DNA of 64,000 nucleotides from CBDCYS01 sp965226185 (GCA_965226185.1 CBDDCT010000006.1:1240001-1304000); one strand, 5' to 3'; positions 36,384 through 46,001 are shown, numbered from the stretch's first letter. The notes: generated from the letters alone by a model not told the origin. Numbers and translations are program-made.

Positions 36384-36703
36384 CCAGCCCTCGCCCACGC
36401 CATCGAAACATTCGCCGGTCCTGCTGGATCACAGCGGACCGGCGTTTTCTTTTAGGCCAAAGCAAGCTACTCTCGCGATCCGCGGGACGCCGGCCCGCAT
36501 TTGTCCGCCGAACGGCGAGGCGAACCTGAAGTGCCCAAGCGGGGCCGCCCGCGGTGATGCGGCCATTTGAGCCGCGTTCAAGTGGCTTGGTGTTGCTGGC
36601 GAGTTTCCGGCGCAAAACTCGATGTGCCGCCTTTGGCGCCGCGATCTCGCGTAACCAGCAGCCCGTGGCCGCCTGATCATGGTAAACTACTGAGAACAAC
36701 CCC
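36384..36703. other. Intergenic after pnp, no gene
   Basis: Contains the pnp terminator at its start and a GC-rich stretch around 36476-36560 that looks like a relic repeat. No coding region is supported. Confidence 0.5.
36413..36451 (+). terminator. Rho-independent terminator of pnp
   Basis: The stem CGCCGGTCC (36413-36421) / GGACCGGCG (36436-36444) is followed by TTTTCTTTT. It lies 30 bp after the pnp stop codon. Confidence 0.85.
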
Positions 36704-36732
36704 TTGCGAATGGCTTCGCACTGCTATATACT
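36704..36732 (+). promoter_or_regulatory. Sigma-70-type promoter
   Basis: TTGCGA (36704-36709) and TATACT (36727-36732) are separated by exactly 17 nt, about 95 nt before the ATG of the TPR gene. The predicted transcript would begin near an ATTCAC/GTGAAT inverted repeat at about 36742-36760. Confidence 0.55.
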
Positions 36733-36826
36733 CGCCGGATGATTCACCGTTTTAGTGAATACGGCCCGCCTGGCTGAAGCGATCAGTTTCAACCGCGATA
36801 ATGAAGATGAGATTTGGGAGATTCCG

Positions 36827-38059
36827 ATGATGCTTAGAAGGATTACGCACGCCGCACTGGCGGGTTCATTGTTGCTTCTGGTTACAGCAGCGGCGCTGCC
36901 CTCGCCACAAGAGAAAGCTGAGAAGAGGCCCAAAGACCAGCAGGAGTACGAGCTGATCAACAAGACCTTTAAGGAAACGAACCCCGCCACAAAGCTGCAG
37001 TTGCTGGACCAATGGAAGGAGAAGTATCCGACCACCGCCTTCGACGAGGAACGGATGCGGCAGTACATGGCGAGCTACCAGGGGACGAACCAAGGCGCGA
37101 AGGCCGTGGAAACGGCCAAGGAAATCCTCAAGACGATTGAGGGAGACTTCGGCGCGAACTTCACGATCGCTTCGTTGACTCCCTTCCTTGGCAAGTCCGA
37201 TGCGGCAACCTATGACGATGGCGTGAATGCCGCGAAGGCGTTGCTCGGCGGCGGGATTGACAAGCAGTTTGCGGCAGCCCAGAAACCCGCGCAGGTCTCC
37301 CAAGCGCAATGGGACGACGCCAAGAAGCAGGCGCAGACATCGGCCTACCAGACGACCGGCTGGGTGGCCATGCAGCGCAAGCAGAACGTGGAAGCCGAAA
37401 AGGAGTTCACCTCCGTGCTCAAGTTGAATCCGGCGTCGGCGCAGGTTTCCTACTGGCTGGCGCAGGTGGTGCTGGCGCAAGCCAAACCGGACAAAAACTC
37501 GCTTGCGATCTTCTCGTTCGCCCGCGCGGCGACCTACGATGGCGCGGGGGCGCTGGCTCCGGAGGGACGCCAGAAGGTGGACGAATACCTGACGCAGCTT
37601 TATACGAAGTTCGTGGGGAGCGAAGAAGGGCTTGCCGAACTAAAAGCTCAGGCAAAGGCCGGCGCTTTTCCGCCAGCAGGACTGGAGATCAAATCGGCGG
37701 CGGTCCGGAAGTTCGAGCACGAAAAGAAGATGCGCGCGGAGCACCCGCTGCGCTACCGCTTCATCGATATCAAAGCGGGCCTACTGGGACCCAGCGGTGA
37801 TTCGACTTGGGCCGACCTCAATGGAAAGCTGACCCCCGAGATGAGGCTCATCGTCGTGGGCTCGGAGCCTCCCGAGCGGCCGAGAACGATCCGCTTGACG
37901 AGCACCGAAGGCGGCGGCACCGAACTCGTTCTCAACCTCGAGAACCGGCTGCGATCCGGGCTGCGCACCGGCAGCGAGCTTAAGTTTGAAGGTGTCGCGG
38001 GGGCGATGACCAAAGAACCTTTCCGCCTCACCCTGAACGACGGCAAGGTTGTGCCTTAG
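36827..38059 (+). CDS. Exported TPR-like protein of unknown function
   Basis: About 410 residues with a signal peptide (RRITHAALAGSLLLLVTAAA). Helical pairs resemble tetratricopeptide repeats: YELINKTFKETNPATKLQLL, and TSAYQTTGWVAMQRKQNVEA followed by FTSVLKLNPASAQVSYWLAQ. The C-terminal domain (LTPEMRLIVVGSEPPERPRT and ELVLNLENRLRSGLRTGSEL) is beta-rich. No enzyme motif was seen. It has its own promoter and a strong terminator. It is probably a periplasmic scaffold protein of Acidobacteriota type. Confidence 0.75.
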   Translation: MMLRRITHAALAGSLLLLVTAAALPSPQEKAEKRPKDQQEYELINKTFKETNPATKLQLLDQWKEKYPTTAFDEERMRQYMASYQGTNQGAKAVETAKEILKTIEGDFGANFTIASLTPFLGKSDAATYDDGVNAAKALLGGGIDKQFAAAQKPAQVSQAQWDDAKKQAQTSAYQTTGWVAMQRKQNVEAEKEFTSVLKLNPASAQVSYWLAQVVLAQAKPDKNSLAIFSFARAATYDGAGALAPEGRQKVDEYLTQLYTKFVGSEEGLAELKAQAKAGAFPPAGLEIKSAAVRKFEHEKKMRAEHPLRYRFIDIKAGLLGPSGDSTWADLNGKLTPEMRLIVVGSEPPERPRTIRLTSTEGGGTELVLNLENRLRSGLRTGSELKFEGVAGAMTKEPFRLTLNDGKVVP

Positions 38060-38091
38060 ACGATCCGCGGGCGGCGATCAAGCATCTGAAT

Positions 38092-38130
38092 AACGAGGCC
38101 GGCCGAACTGGGCCGGCCCCGTTATTTTTT
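38092..38130 (+). terminator. Rho-independent terminator after the TPR gene
   Basis: AACG-A-GGCCGGCC pairs with GGCCGGCC-C-CGTT (38092-38104 and 38111-38123) around a 6-nt loop, followed by a T run to 38130. Confidence 0.85.
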
Positions 38131-38290
38131 GCGCATTGCCATGGAGCATCCCAAACTCCAGGCACCCCGGGACGCGTTTCTCCGTGATGGATTTGCTGAG
38201 CAGGCGAGAGCACGGAGGACGGAGCCAATCTCATCGCTGTCTCAAAACGGCTCATTTCGTCCGATGAGGCGGTCACTGCGGCGGCAGCGG

Positions 38291-38722
38291 TCAAACGAAC
38301 TTGCGGCTGGGCCGGTTCTCACGCAGGAATTTGACGATAGACTCTAGTGAGGTTCCAGGCTGAAAGATCGCCGCCACACCCAAATCCTTCATGGTGTCAA
38401 CGTCCGAATCCGGAATGATGCCGCCAAGAATGACTCGCACATCGTCCATGCCGTTTTCCTTCAACAGCGCCATGACCCGCGGGACGATCACCGTGTGAGC
38501 GCCGGAGAGGATTGACAAGCCGATGAACTCGACGTCCTCTTGCAAGGAAGCCGATACGATTTGCTCCGGCGTCTGGCGCAGCCCGGTATAGATGACTTCC
38601 ATCCCAGCGTCGCGCAGAGCCCGAGCGATAACTTTGGCGCCGCGGTCATGGCCATCCAGCCCGGGCTTGGCAACCAGCACGCGAATCGGGCGCGGCGTTG
38701 AGCTAGCGTTGGGGCTTGCCAT
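38291..38722 (-). CDS. B12-binding subunit of methylmalonyl-CoA mutase type
   Basis: A 143-residue cobalamin-binding domain. The base-off B12 motif DGHDRG lies in VLVAKPGLDGHDRGAKVIAR; the rest follows the family: MEVIYTGLRQTPEQIVSASL, GLSILSGAHTVIVPRVMALL, VILGGIIPDSDVDTMKDLGV. It forms the small or C-terminal part of methylmalonyl-CoA (or related acyl-CoA) mutase, the step that sends propionyl-CoA carbon to succinyl-CoA. The catalytic large subunit is not in the window. prpE at 61354 would supply propionyl-CoA. Confidence 0.9.
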   Translation of the reverse strand: MASPNASSTPRPIRVLVAKPGLDGHDRGAKVIARALRDAGMEVIYTGLRQTPEQIVSASLQEDVEFIGLSILSGAHTVIVPRVMALLKENGMDDVRVILGGIIPDSDVDTMKDLGVAAIFQPGTSLESIVKFLRENRPSRKFV

Positions 38723-38806
38723 CGGAGTAGATCAGCATACCAGGGTAATGCTCCGGCGCGAGGTCTTGCGCGAACAGCCGCGCCGCGTGCTGAAGTCCGG
38801 CGCTGG

Positions 38807-40690
38807 TTAGCTTGGCTGCCGTACAGCGTGGAGGATCTCTTGCTCGCCCGACGCCGGTTCTTCACAACGTCCCCCGAGATGGCGGGCCAGGAACTGCTCG
38901 GCCGCAGCGTAAAAGGCCATTCTGTTTTCCGGCCGCGCGAACCCGTGACCTTCGTCCCCGTACAACAAATAATCGACCTCCTTGCCCTTGGCGCGGAGGG
39001 TGTTGACAATTTGCTCGGCCTCGGCTTGCTTCACGCGCGGGTCATTGGCTCCCTGGGCGATGAGCATGGGTATGTTGATCCGGTCCGCCTTGAACAGCGG
39101 CGAGCGGGAGTCCAGAAACTCTTTCTCGGTTTCGACATCGCCCACGCGCACGCGAAAGACGTTCAGCAGAGGCTGCCAATAAGGGGGAACCGACTGGATC
39201 AGCGTAATAATGCTCGACGGCCCGACAATGTCGATCGCACAGGAAAACACATCCGGAGTAAAGGCCGCTCCCACCAGTGCCGCGTAGCCTCCGTAGCTGC
39301 CGCCGTAGATGCAGATGCGTTTGGGGTCGGCGACGCCCCCGGCAACCGCCCACTCAACCGCGTCGAGCAGGTCGTCGTGCATCTTGGCGCCCCACTCGCG
39401 ATTCCCGGCGTTGAGAAAGGCTTTGCCAAACCCAGTGGACCCGCGGAAATTCACTTGCAGCACGGCATAGCCGCGGTTGGCCAGCCATTGGGCCTCCGGA
39501 TCGTAGCCCCACTCGTCTCGCGCCCAGGGCCCGCCATGAACGTTGAGCACCAGCGGCAGTCCCTCGGGTTCCGCGCCCGCGGGAACCGTCAAGTAACTGT
39601 GGAGATCGAGACCGTCGCGCGACGTGATCGTGACAGGCTTCATCGGCGCGAGGGTGTAGTTCTCCAGGTCCGGACGGTTGCTGAACAGGTAGGTGGCCGA
39701 TCGCGTTTCGCGGTCGTAGGCGTAGTAGCGAACCGGCTCGCGATCGGAAGTGTAGGCCACCAGCCAGGTGGAATCCTCGCGGTCGCGGCTGACCACGCTG
39801 AACTCTCCCGGATGCACTTTCTCGATGGCCTTGAAATCTTCCGCGATCGAGTCGTCGAGCAGCGTCCATTGCAGCCGATGCAGGCTATGGCCGACCGCCT
39901 GCGCGTGGTGTTTCGTGGGATGCGTCATCACCGGACCGAGATCAACCTGCTCGTTGTGGCAAAGCACCTGCTTGCCCTGAGCTTTCAGATCGATCGTATA
40001 GAGCTCGGTCGTGTCACTCTCGAGGCTGTCCTCGATGTAGAGGTGTTCGCCGTCCGGCGCGAAGCCCAAAGCGCCGCCATTGTCCTCGGGACCCCAGGTT
40101 AGGCAAGGCTGGAACTCAGCGCCCGGGTCATGGCTGACGAGGAGCTGAAAGCCTCCATCGGGCATTGCCGCCGTGGCGCCGCGCACCCGAAACTCGTGAT
40201 CCGTCAGCCAGCCAACGTAGTTGCCGGGATTCTCGGCTTCCGGCGTGATTTCACCGCTCTGAAGGTTGATGCGGTGAAGGTCGAACACCTGCTTGTCGCG
40301 CTGGTTCATCGCGGCCAGTACGTCATCGGGAAAATTCGGGTCGGTGATGACATCCTCGACCCGCACACCCTCGAACGGGCTGAGATCCCGGATCGTGCCG
40401 GTTTCAAGATCGACGGCGTAAAGGTGCCAGTTCTCGTCGCCGTCCGAGTCCTGCAGGTAGAGTACGTGGCGGTTGTCTTGGGCCCAGAAAAAGACCCGGA
40501 TGCCGCGCTTGCGATCGTGCGTGATCGCCCGGTCGTCGTCAGCGCCCACCGTGCGGACCCAGACGTTCAAAACGCCTTCGTCGGGGGCGAGGTAACCCAT
40601 TCGCCGGCCGTCGGGCGACAAGCGAGGGCTGGCACGCTCGGGATTTCCAAAAAGAACTTCGCGGGGGATGACAGCGGGCTTATCTGGCAT
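38807..40690 (-). CDS. S9 family prolyl oligopeptidase/acylaminoacyl peptidase
   Basis: About 627 residues: an N-terminal beta-propeller (SPDGRRMGYLAPDEGVLNVW, RVFFWAQDNRHVLYLQDSDG) and a C-terminal hydrolase domain with Ser in GGSYGGYAAL, Asp in AQGANDPRV and His in DEGHGFARPENR. LPLVLNVHGGPWARDEWGYD is the oxyanion region. There is no signal peptide from the start MPDKPAVIPREV at 40690, so it is cytosolic and removes residues from peptides. It is intact, unlike the S9 gene at the start of the window. Confidence 0.93.
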   Translation of the reverse strand: MPDKPAVIPREVLFGNPERASPRLSPDGRRMGYLAPDEGVLNVWVRTVGADDDRAITHDRKRGIRVFFWAQDNRHVLYLQDSDGDENWHLYAVDLETGTIRDLSPFEGVRVEDVITDPNFPDDVLAAMNQRDKQVFDLHRINLQSGEITPEAENPGNYVGWLTDHEFRVRGATAAMPDGGFQLLVSHDPGAEFQPCLTWGPEDNGGALGFAPDGEHLYIEDSLESDTTELYTIDLKAQGKQVLCHNEQVDLGPVMTHPTKHHAQAVGHSLHRLQWTLLDDSIAEDFKAIEKVHPGEFSVVSRDREDSTWLVAYTSDREPVRYYAYDRETRSATYLFSNRPDLENYTLAPMKPVTITSRDGLDLHSYLTVPAGAEPEGLPLVLNVHGGPWARDEWGYDPEAQWLANRGYAVLQVNFRGSTGFGKAFLNAGNREWGAKMHDDLLDAVEWAVAGGVADPKRICIYGGSYGGYAALVGAAFTPDVFSCAIDIVGPSSIITLIQSVPPYWQPLLNVFRVRVGDVETEKEFLDSRSPLFKADRINIPMLIAQGANDPRVKQAEAEQIVNTLRAKGKEVDYLLYGDEGHGFARPENRMAFYAAAEQFLARHLGGRCEEPASGEQEILHAVRQPS

Positions 40691-41211
40691 TAGGCGGATG
40701 GGTGCTGGGTCGTTTCGGATTTGCGATGATTGGGACAAAGTGGCCTGTTTTCGTCCACTTCCGGGGCTTTTGAGGCACTATGCACGTTAAAGCTCGACCC
40801 TAGGCGCTGTGACGTGGATTTTGGGACGTGTGCGCAAGTCATTTCGTTTCAGTTAGTTGACCCTGTTTTTTGCAGTTTTCTACAGGAAATGTAAGGGTTT
40901 GGGGCTTTTTTGTCCTTGCAGAGCCCCGTTCGCCATTCCATTGGGATTGTGCCGCGGTGTTTGTCATCCGATTGATTCACCGCTATCAGCATAGCGGACG
41001 AATTGCGGGTGTCAATCCCTGGGCCGCAAACTTTGTTGAAAACACAAGGGATACTTTTCTTTGAACTTGGTGACCAGCCCGTGGCCTCCGGCCAAACGGG
41101 GGGCTGCGGTGGATGACGACAATGCGACGAGCAACTAGCCCAGACATCGATGAACGCCAACACACAGCGCTCAGCTGCGGAGACGGAAGCGTCATCCATA
41201 GCATTGTTTTC
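40691..41211. other. Gene-free, AT-richer intergenic stretch
   Basis: About 520 bp with lower GC than its surroundings and no supported gene. It contains runs such as GGGGCTTTTTTGTCC that could be terminators. Nothing else was identified. Confidence 0.5.
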
Positions 41212-41337
41212 CGACGCCCCGTCCGGGGCTTTGCCGTCGCAGGGTTTCGGACCCAGGGTTCCGCTTCGCTCCACCCATGGGCTACGATCCGGCGCCGCTT
41301 CGCGGCTCAAAGGCTCTGAGTGAACAGCATTGGACCT
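41212..41337. repeat. Partial copy of the 291-bp MITE-like element
   Basis: Shares CCCCGTCCGGGGCTT, CCCAGGGTTCCGCTTCGCTC and CGCCGCTTCGCGGCT with 8365-8655. It ends in CTGAGTGAACAGCATTGG (41317-41334), matching that element's terminal repeat. The opposite end is not recognisable. Confidence 0.6.
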
Positions 41338-41367
41338 TAGCCAGCATCCCGATGCTAGAGTGGGCTT

Positions 41368-41583
41368 GTGAAATACCGAGTTCAGATCGAGCAAGATCAA
41401 GACGGCGTTTTCGTTGTGAGATGTCCAGCGTTGCCGGGGTGCGTCTCGCAGGGCGAAACGCGCCAAGCGGCGCTTCGCAACATTGAAGAGGCGGTCGCAG
41501 GTTATCTCGATAGCCTCCGGGAACACGACGAACCTGTTCCGCCAGGAATCCGAGAAGAAGTCGTCCAAGTAGCCGGTGATTGA
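41368..41583 (+). CDS. HicB-like antitoxin domain protein
   Basis: A 71-residue protein with the HicB fold: MKYRVQIEQDQDGVFVVRCP, LPGCVSQGETRQAALRNIEE and AVAGYLDSLREHDEPVPP. HicB partners neutralise HicA RNases. The usual hicA gene (a dsRBD-like RNase of about 60-80 residues) is not found on either side, so this is an orphan or a lone regulatory protein. It starts with GTG and abuts a repeat. Confidence 0.8.
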   Translation: MKYRVQIEQDQDGVFVVRCPALPGCVSQGETRQAALRNIEEAVAGYLDSLREHDEPVPPGIREEVVQVAGD

Positions 41584-41684
41584 AGATACTGCCCGGGGCT
41601 TGCCCAGCGAACATGGGAATCGCTGAAGTTGGGACAGCTTGACCCGTCACTTGCGTTCCGGGCTCTGAAAGGAAGGTTGTCAAA

Positions 41685-42749
41685 ATGGGTCCTCTGAGCA
41701 ACGCAATTCTGGGTGTGGTGTTCCTCTTCGTTGGCGCGGGCGGGACGTTCCTGATGTTTCATCTGTGGGGATATCCGTTTGACCACGAGACCCTCAAGAG
41801 TGAAGCGCCGCCGCCCTTGGTGCGGCTGCACCGCGTGCTGGGGTGGGTTTATCTGGCGCTCTACGTCTACTTCATGTGGCAGATGGCGCCGCGCCTGTGG
41901 TCTTACCAGATTGAGTTTCCCGCGAGAACCGTCGCTCATCTGACGCTGGGGATGACGATCGGCGCGATTCTGCTCGTCAAGATGTCAATCGTTCGCTTCT
42001 TCAAACATTTGGAAGCAACGCTGGTCCCCGTTCTGGGAACAGCGATGTTCATCTGCACGATCCTGCTCATCGGCCTGTCGGCGCCATTCGCCTTTCGAGA
42101 AGCCTACCTGGGAGCCGCCAGCGCCGTGGGAAACCTGGCCGCCGAGGAGAATTTGGAGCGCGTGCGCAGTCATCTCAAACTGGCCGGCCTGGAGGATGAG
42201 GTAATGCTCTCGACGCTGTCGACCCCCCGGGCATTATCAGCAGGCCAGACGGTTCTAACGACGCACTGCGTTCAGTGCCACGATCTTAGGACCGTGCTGG
42301 CGCAACCGCGAACGCCTCAAAACTGGCGGTTGACGGTGCAACGGATGGCCGATCGTTCGTCTATCCTTTCACCGATCAGCGAGGACGAAGAATGGCACGT
42401 AACTGCTTATCTGATCGCCATCTCTCCGGATTTGCAACGGTCGGTCAGCGAGCGCCGGGCCCAACAACAGCAGGGCGAAGAATCCGCGCGCGCCGTGGAA
42501 CACCTGGCCGAGCAGGCTGCTGCCCCAGACCAAGCGCCTGCCGGCGAATACGACCAGCAGCGCGCCCGTGGGCTATTCGAGTCCCGCTGCTCGCTGTGCC
42601 ACGGCCTGGAAAATGTCGAGAATGCGCCACCCAGCTCTGAGGAAGAAACCCGCGCCGTGGTCGCGCGCATGGTCGGCTACGGTCTGTCGGGTACCGAAGA
42701 GGAGCTTTCGTTGATTATTCGCTACGTGGCGGAAACCTACGCGAACTGA
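41685..42749 (+). CDS. Membrane-anchored diheme c-type cytochrome
   Basis: A 354-residue protein. The N-terminal half has about four membrane helices (NAILGVVFLFVGAGGTFLMF, VLGWVYLALYVYFMWQM, LTLGMTIGAILLVKMSIV, VLGTAMFICTILLIGLSA). The periplasmic C-terminal half has two heme sites: CVQCH in TTHCVQCHDLRTV, and CSLCH in FESRCSLCHGLENV. The layout suggests a quinol- or dehydrogenase-linked electron carrier. A GAAGG site precedes the ATG. It stands alone. Confidence 0.8.
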   Translation: MGPLSNAILGVVFLFVGAGGTFLMFHLWGYPFDHETLKSEAPPPLVRLHRVLGWVYLALYVYFMWQMAPRLWSYQIEFPARTVAHLTLGMTIGAILLVKMSIVRFFKHLEATLVPVLGTAMFICTILLIGLSAPFAFREAYLGAASAVGNLAAEENLERVRSHLKLAGLEDEVMLSTLSTPRALSAGQTVLTTHCVQCHDLRTVLAQPRTPQNWRLTVQRMADRSSILSPISEDEEWHVTAYLIAISPDLQRSVSERRAQQQQGEESARAVEHLAEQAAAPDQAPAGEYDQQRARGLFESRCSLCHGLENVENAPPSSEEETRAVVARMVGYGLSGTEEELSLIIRYVAETYAN

Positions 42750-42877
42750 CTGGTCACGCGAGCATCAGTACGTCATTCCACGTCACGGTCGGGTCCGCTC
42801 CAAGGTGTCGCCTTTCGCCTAGAAACTGCGACACCTTGGGTAAACCATTCTCTGCGGTGAAGCCTGTAGATGATCAG

Positions 42878-43519
42878 CTACGGGAGAAGACCAGACGAGA
42901 CGTCGCTCTCCAGCTGTGGTGGCGCTTCATATGCTTCAAGCTGCCACGCCTCGTCATACCGCATGTGATCAGCGATTAGCGGGATTTCTATGGCCGCTAT
43001 CTTGGCGACCTGGCTCAGACAGCGGTAGAGGTGTGCACGCAGCATCTCGAGGGCGGCAAAGTACTTCTGGCGCGGTTCGTAAGGGCCTCGGCGGGGTCCC
43101 GGCCGTGACTGAGCCTCCCCCACCCCGCCTCTCTCCTGACCGAGGCGCTCCTCGAAGGTAATGAACTGCCGAATTGCCGCCAGCATCAACTCCACCAGAA
43201 GATAGAGCGGACCATCCACGGCCTTCGCTAACTCGACCTGTTTGTCCACCAAAAAGGAGCGGATTGTCTGGAGGGAAGCGAGAGCATGGTCGATACAGTT
43301 GTCGCAGCACTCAAAGGCGTTGAGGACGCGACGATCCGCCATTCTGATGACGATCTCGCGCGCAACTCGCCGCTCTAGGTCCTCCGGCTTCACGTTTAGA
43401 GAGAGGAACGGAAGGTTAATGGTCACGCCTCCCACCCGCGTTGAGACCTTCCGCCGCGCCTCCGAGATCACCGACCGGAGATCGAAGCGAAAGGGTGGTG
43501 GGAGCTTTTGCATCCTCAT
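42878..43519 (-). CDS. Hypothetical protein, helical
   Basis: 213 residues, not recognised. It has no signal or membrane helix and a CCDNC motif in NAFECCDNCIDHALASLQTI. The middle is helical (GPLYLLVELMLAAIRQFITF, YFAALEMLRAHLYRCLSQVA). The frame is long and free of repeats, but codon usage is somewhat less GC-biased than its neighbours, so transfer is possible. Confidence 0.55.
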   Translation of the reverse strand: MRMQKLPPPFRFDLRSVISEARRKVSTRVGGVTINLPFLSLNVKPEDLERRVAREIVIRMADRRVLNAFECCDNCIDHALASLQTIRSFLVDKQVELAKAVDGPLYLLVELMLAAIRQFITFEERLGQERGGVGEAQSRPGPRRGPYEPRQKYFAALEMLRAHLYRCLSQVAKIAAIEIPLIADHMRYDEAWQLEAYEAPPQLESDVSSGLLP

Positions 43520-43804
43520 CTATCCGCGCGGCGTCTACACCATTTTAGGCCGTGCCAACAGGCAACGATGTGCGCCGTCTGCCCGCTCCCGCTCCGCACT
43601 CTGTCGCCTTCCCCCTGGAATCGCGACAGCAACCCCAACTCACACTGCCGTAAGCCTTAGATTCATGGGGCTATGGGGCTGCGGGCAAGTAAGGATCGTG
43701 ACATCCTTCGCAATCCTTCACAGCTTGCGGCAGATGCCCCTCGCCCGACCCGGTTGAAGGAGCAACGAATCGTGGGCCCGGCGGGGACACAGCGCGCCGA
43801 ACGG

Positions 43805-44689
43805 CTACAAATCCAGCGACCGCAAGTACTGCCGAAACTTCTCACCTAAGTCTTCGCGGCGGAGCGCGAACTCGACAGTCGCTTTGAGGAAACCGATTTT
43901 GTCTCCCGTGTCGTAGCGGGCGCCCTCGAAGCGATAGGCATAGACGGTTTGACTCTCCATCAGCTTCTTGATGCCGTCGGTCAACTGCAATTCTCCGCCG
44001 CTGCCGGGCTCGATCGCATCCAGGCACGGGAAAATCTCAGGCGTGAGGACATAGCGGCCGATGATTGCCAGGTTGGACGGCGCCTCCGCCGCCGGCGGTT
44101 TTTCGACCAGGTTATTCACCTGAAACAGCCTGCCCGTTGAGCCGTTGTACTCCAATGGTGTTGCGTCCACGACTCCGTAGGCTGAAATGCGGTCACGCGG
44201 AACCTCCATCACCGCGATCACCGCGCCCCCCATTTTGTTGTAGACGTCAAGCAACTGTTTCAAGCAGGGGGTTTCCGAGTGGATCACGTCGTCAGCGAGA
44301 ATCACCGCAAAGGGCTCTTCACCCACCAACTCCTTCGTAACCGAAACAGCGTGCCCCAACCCGAGCGCTTCCTTCTGGCGAGTGTAGGAGACATGAATCA
44401 GGTCCGAGATGCGCCGCACCAGGTCGAGTTCAGCCTGCTTGCCGCGCGACTCCAGCGTGTGCTCCAACTCGAAGCTCACATCGAAGTGGTCTTCGATAGC
44501 CGCCTTCCCGCGGCCGGTTACCACAATGATGTTTTCAACACCCGACGCCAGCACTTCCTCGACGCCGTACTGGATGATCGGCTTGTCGACCAAAGGCAGC
44601 ATCTCCTTCGGCTGGGATTTCGTGGCGGGAAGAAAACGGGTTCCCAACCCGGCGGCGGGAAAAACGGCTTTGCGGACGGTTGCGGTCAT
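43805..44689 (-). CDS. galU: UTP--glucose-1-phosphate uridylyltransferase
   Basis: A 294-residue nucleotidyltransferase making UDP-glucose for envelope polysaccharides. Features: the nucleotide loop AVFPAAGLGTRFLPATKSQP, KEMLPLVDKPIIQYGVEEVL, the metal-binding FAVILADDVIH, and VVDATPLEYNGSTGRLFQVN with NLVEKPP. The length is typical of bacterial GalU. It is transcribed alone. Confidence 0.95.
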   Translation of the reverse strand: MTATVRKAVFPAAGLGTRFLPATKSQPKEMLPLVDKPIIQYGVEEVLASGVENIIVVTGRGKAAIEDHFDVSFELEHTLESRGKQAELDLVRRISDLIHVSYTRQKEALGLGHAVSVTKELVGEEPFAVILADDVIHSETPCLKQLLDVYNKMGGAVIAVMEVPRDRISAYGVVDATPLEYNGSTGRLFQVNNLVEKPPAAEAPSNLAIIGRYVLTPEIFPCLDAIEPGSGGELQLTDGIKKLMESQTVYAYRFEGARYDTGDKIGFLKATVEFALRREDLGEKFRQYLRSLDL

Positions 44690-45076
44690 TATTCTCTAGT
44701 TTGGAACGCGGTTGCGGCGACGCGCAAATCGGGAACGCAATGCTGCGGCTGTGAATGGCAGGCTGAGCGGCATTTTTGCTTTGAAAATCCCCTCGCGTGT
44801 GTTGTTCGATTCAGGCAGTCTTGCGGTGCAACTCGACGGGGCAGCCGCAGTCTTACGACGGCGGGGGCAGCGGCGGGAGTTACGCCCCTCTGGGGCTGGG
44901 TCGTGGGCGGCTTTCGCTCCCTAGGGCTGACGCCCCAGGCTGATCTTGTTGCGCCGCTGACGCGGCTTGTTCAATGCCCGCTTTCCCTGCTGACGCGGCT
45001 TCTTCAATGCCCGCCTTCGCCGCGGCCGACTGGCCGACTCAGCCGATTCACCACCCGACGTTCATTTGTCCTCACC
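44690..45076. other. Intergenic repeat-rich region
   Basis: 387 bp without a gene. It contains ACGCCCCTCTGGGGCT-type palindromic blocks around 44880-44935 and a 33-bp tandem repeat at 44956-45021. Confidence 0.6.
44956..45021 (+). repeat. 33-bp unit repeated twice in tandem
   Basis: Two units begin GCTGACGCGGCTT(G/C)TTCAAT, at 44956 and 44989, differing at only a few positions. Noncoding. Confidence 0.75.
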
Positions 45077-45763
45077 TCAGAACAACTCCTTTAGGTCCGA
45101 AAATCTCTCGACGACCTGGAATCTTTCCGAGGGTTCGGGCACGTCCTCGTGCTCTAGTGACCAGGTGCGCGGATGCGGCACCAGGACCGCGCCCAAGCCT
45201 GCCCGCAGGGCCGGGTTGATGTCGGACTTCGGGCTGTTGCCGATCATCCATGTACGATCGCGGTCCAGGCCGTTTTCCTCAACAAAATAGCGATAACCCG
45301 CCGTGTCTTTTTCCGCGACGACCAGGCAATCCGCGAAGTAGTTCCGCAGTCCCGATCTCTCGATTTTAGCGTGCTGTTCTTCCAGATGCCCTTTCGAATA
45401 GAGCGTCAGCTCATGCCGGCCGGCAAGGCAGGCGAGCGTTTCTTCGACGCCGCCGAACAGCTCCAAGGGGTGTTCCAAAATGCGTTCGGCAATGGCCATC
45501 ACCGCCCGTAAGTCTTGCTGCGTCCAGGGCCGCTCGGCGAGCAGACGAAAGCACCGCTGCATGTTGCGGCCGAAGTTCCTGCTGCCGTAACCCTCGGTTT
45601 GGATGCTCTTGAGCTCGATCCCGTCGAGAACCACCTGAATCTCTTCGGAAGTCATGCGGGAATGATCGAGCAGCTTCACGAATTCCGCGAATGCAGTCTC
45701 GAAAAATACGTTGTTTTCCCACAACGTGTCGTCGGCATCGATGAGGAGCGACAGTTTCCGCAT
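45077..45763 (-). CDS. HAD-superfamily phosphatase
   Basis: About 228 residues. HAD motif I is LLIDADDTLWENN (nucleophile Asp), motif II Ser lies in ELTLYSKGH, and motif III/IV is TWMIGNSPKSDINPALRAG with the acidic pair region. A helical cap lies between motifs I and II. It hydrolyses a phosphate ester; the substrate is unknown. The start at 45763 (MRKLSLLIDADD) puts motif I near the N-terminus as usual; an in-frame ATG at 45811 adds a Pro/Arg-rich extension. Confidence 0.85.
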   Translation of the reverse strand: MRKLSLLIDADDTLWENNVFFETAFAEFVKLLDHSRMTSEEIQVVLDGIELKSIQTEGYGSRNFGRNMQRCFRLLAERPWTQQDLRAVMAIAERILEHPLELFGGVEETLACLAGRHELTLYSKGHLEEQHAKIERSGLRNYFADCLVVAEKDTAGYRYFVEENGLDRDRTWMIGNSPKSDINPALRAGLGAVLVPHPRTWSLEHEDVPEPSERFQVVERFSDLKELF

Positions 45764-45959
45764 GGGTGATGGAGCGGGCGGCCGAGCAGAGCGGGTGGGA
45801 CGATCTACCATGCTATCCGGTTTTAGGCGTCAAATGATATGGCAACGGGCACGATGGTTAGCGGCTACAATGCAGGTTACCCGTTGAGTTTCCCCGCTGA
45901 GAAGTCACCTCCGACGGGTTGTCGGTTCTAGTAGCGCCGGGACAGTCAACGCCGGAAAC

Positions 45960-46001
45960 CCAGATCACCACTGCCAGATCACCACCGCCAGATCCCCACT
46001 G
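45960..46001 (+). repeat. 14-bp unit repeated three times, ending at the rnd start
   Basis: Units CCAGATCACCACTG (45960-45973), CCAGATCACCACCG (45974-45987) and CCAGATCCCCACTG (45988-46001) end one base before the ATG at 46003. They occupy the place where a ribosome site should be. Confidence 0.9.
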
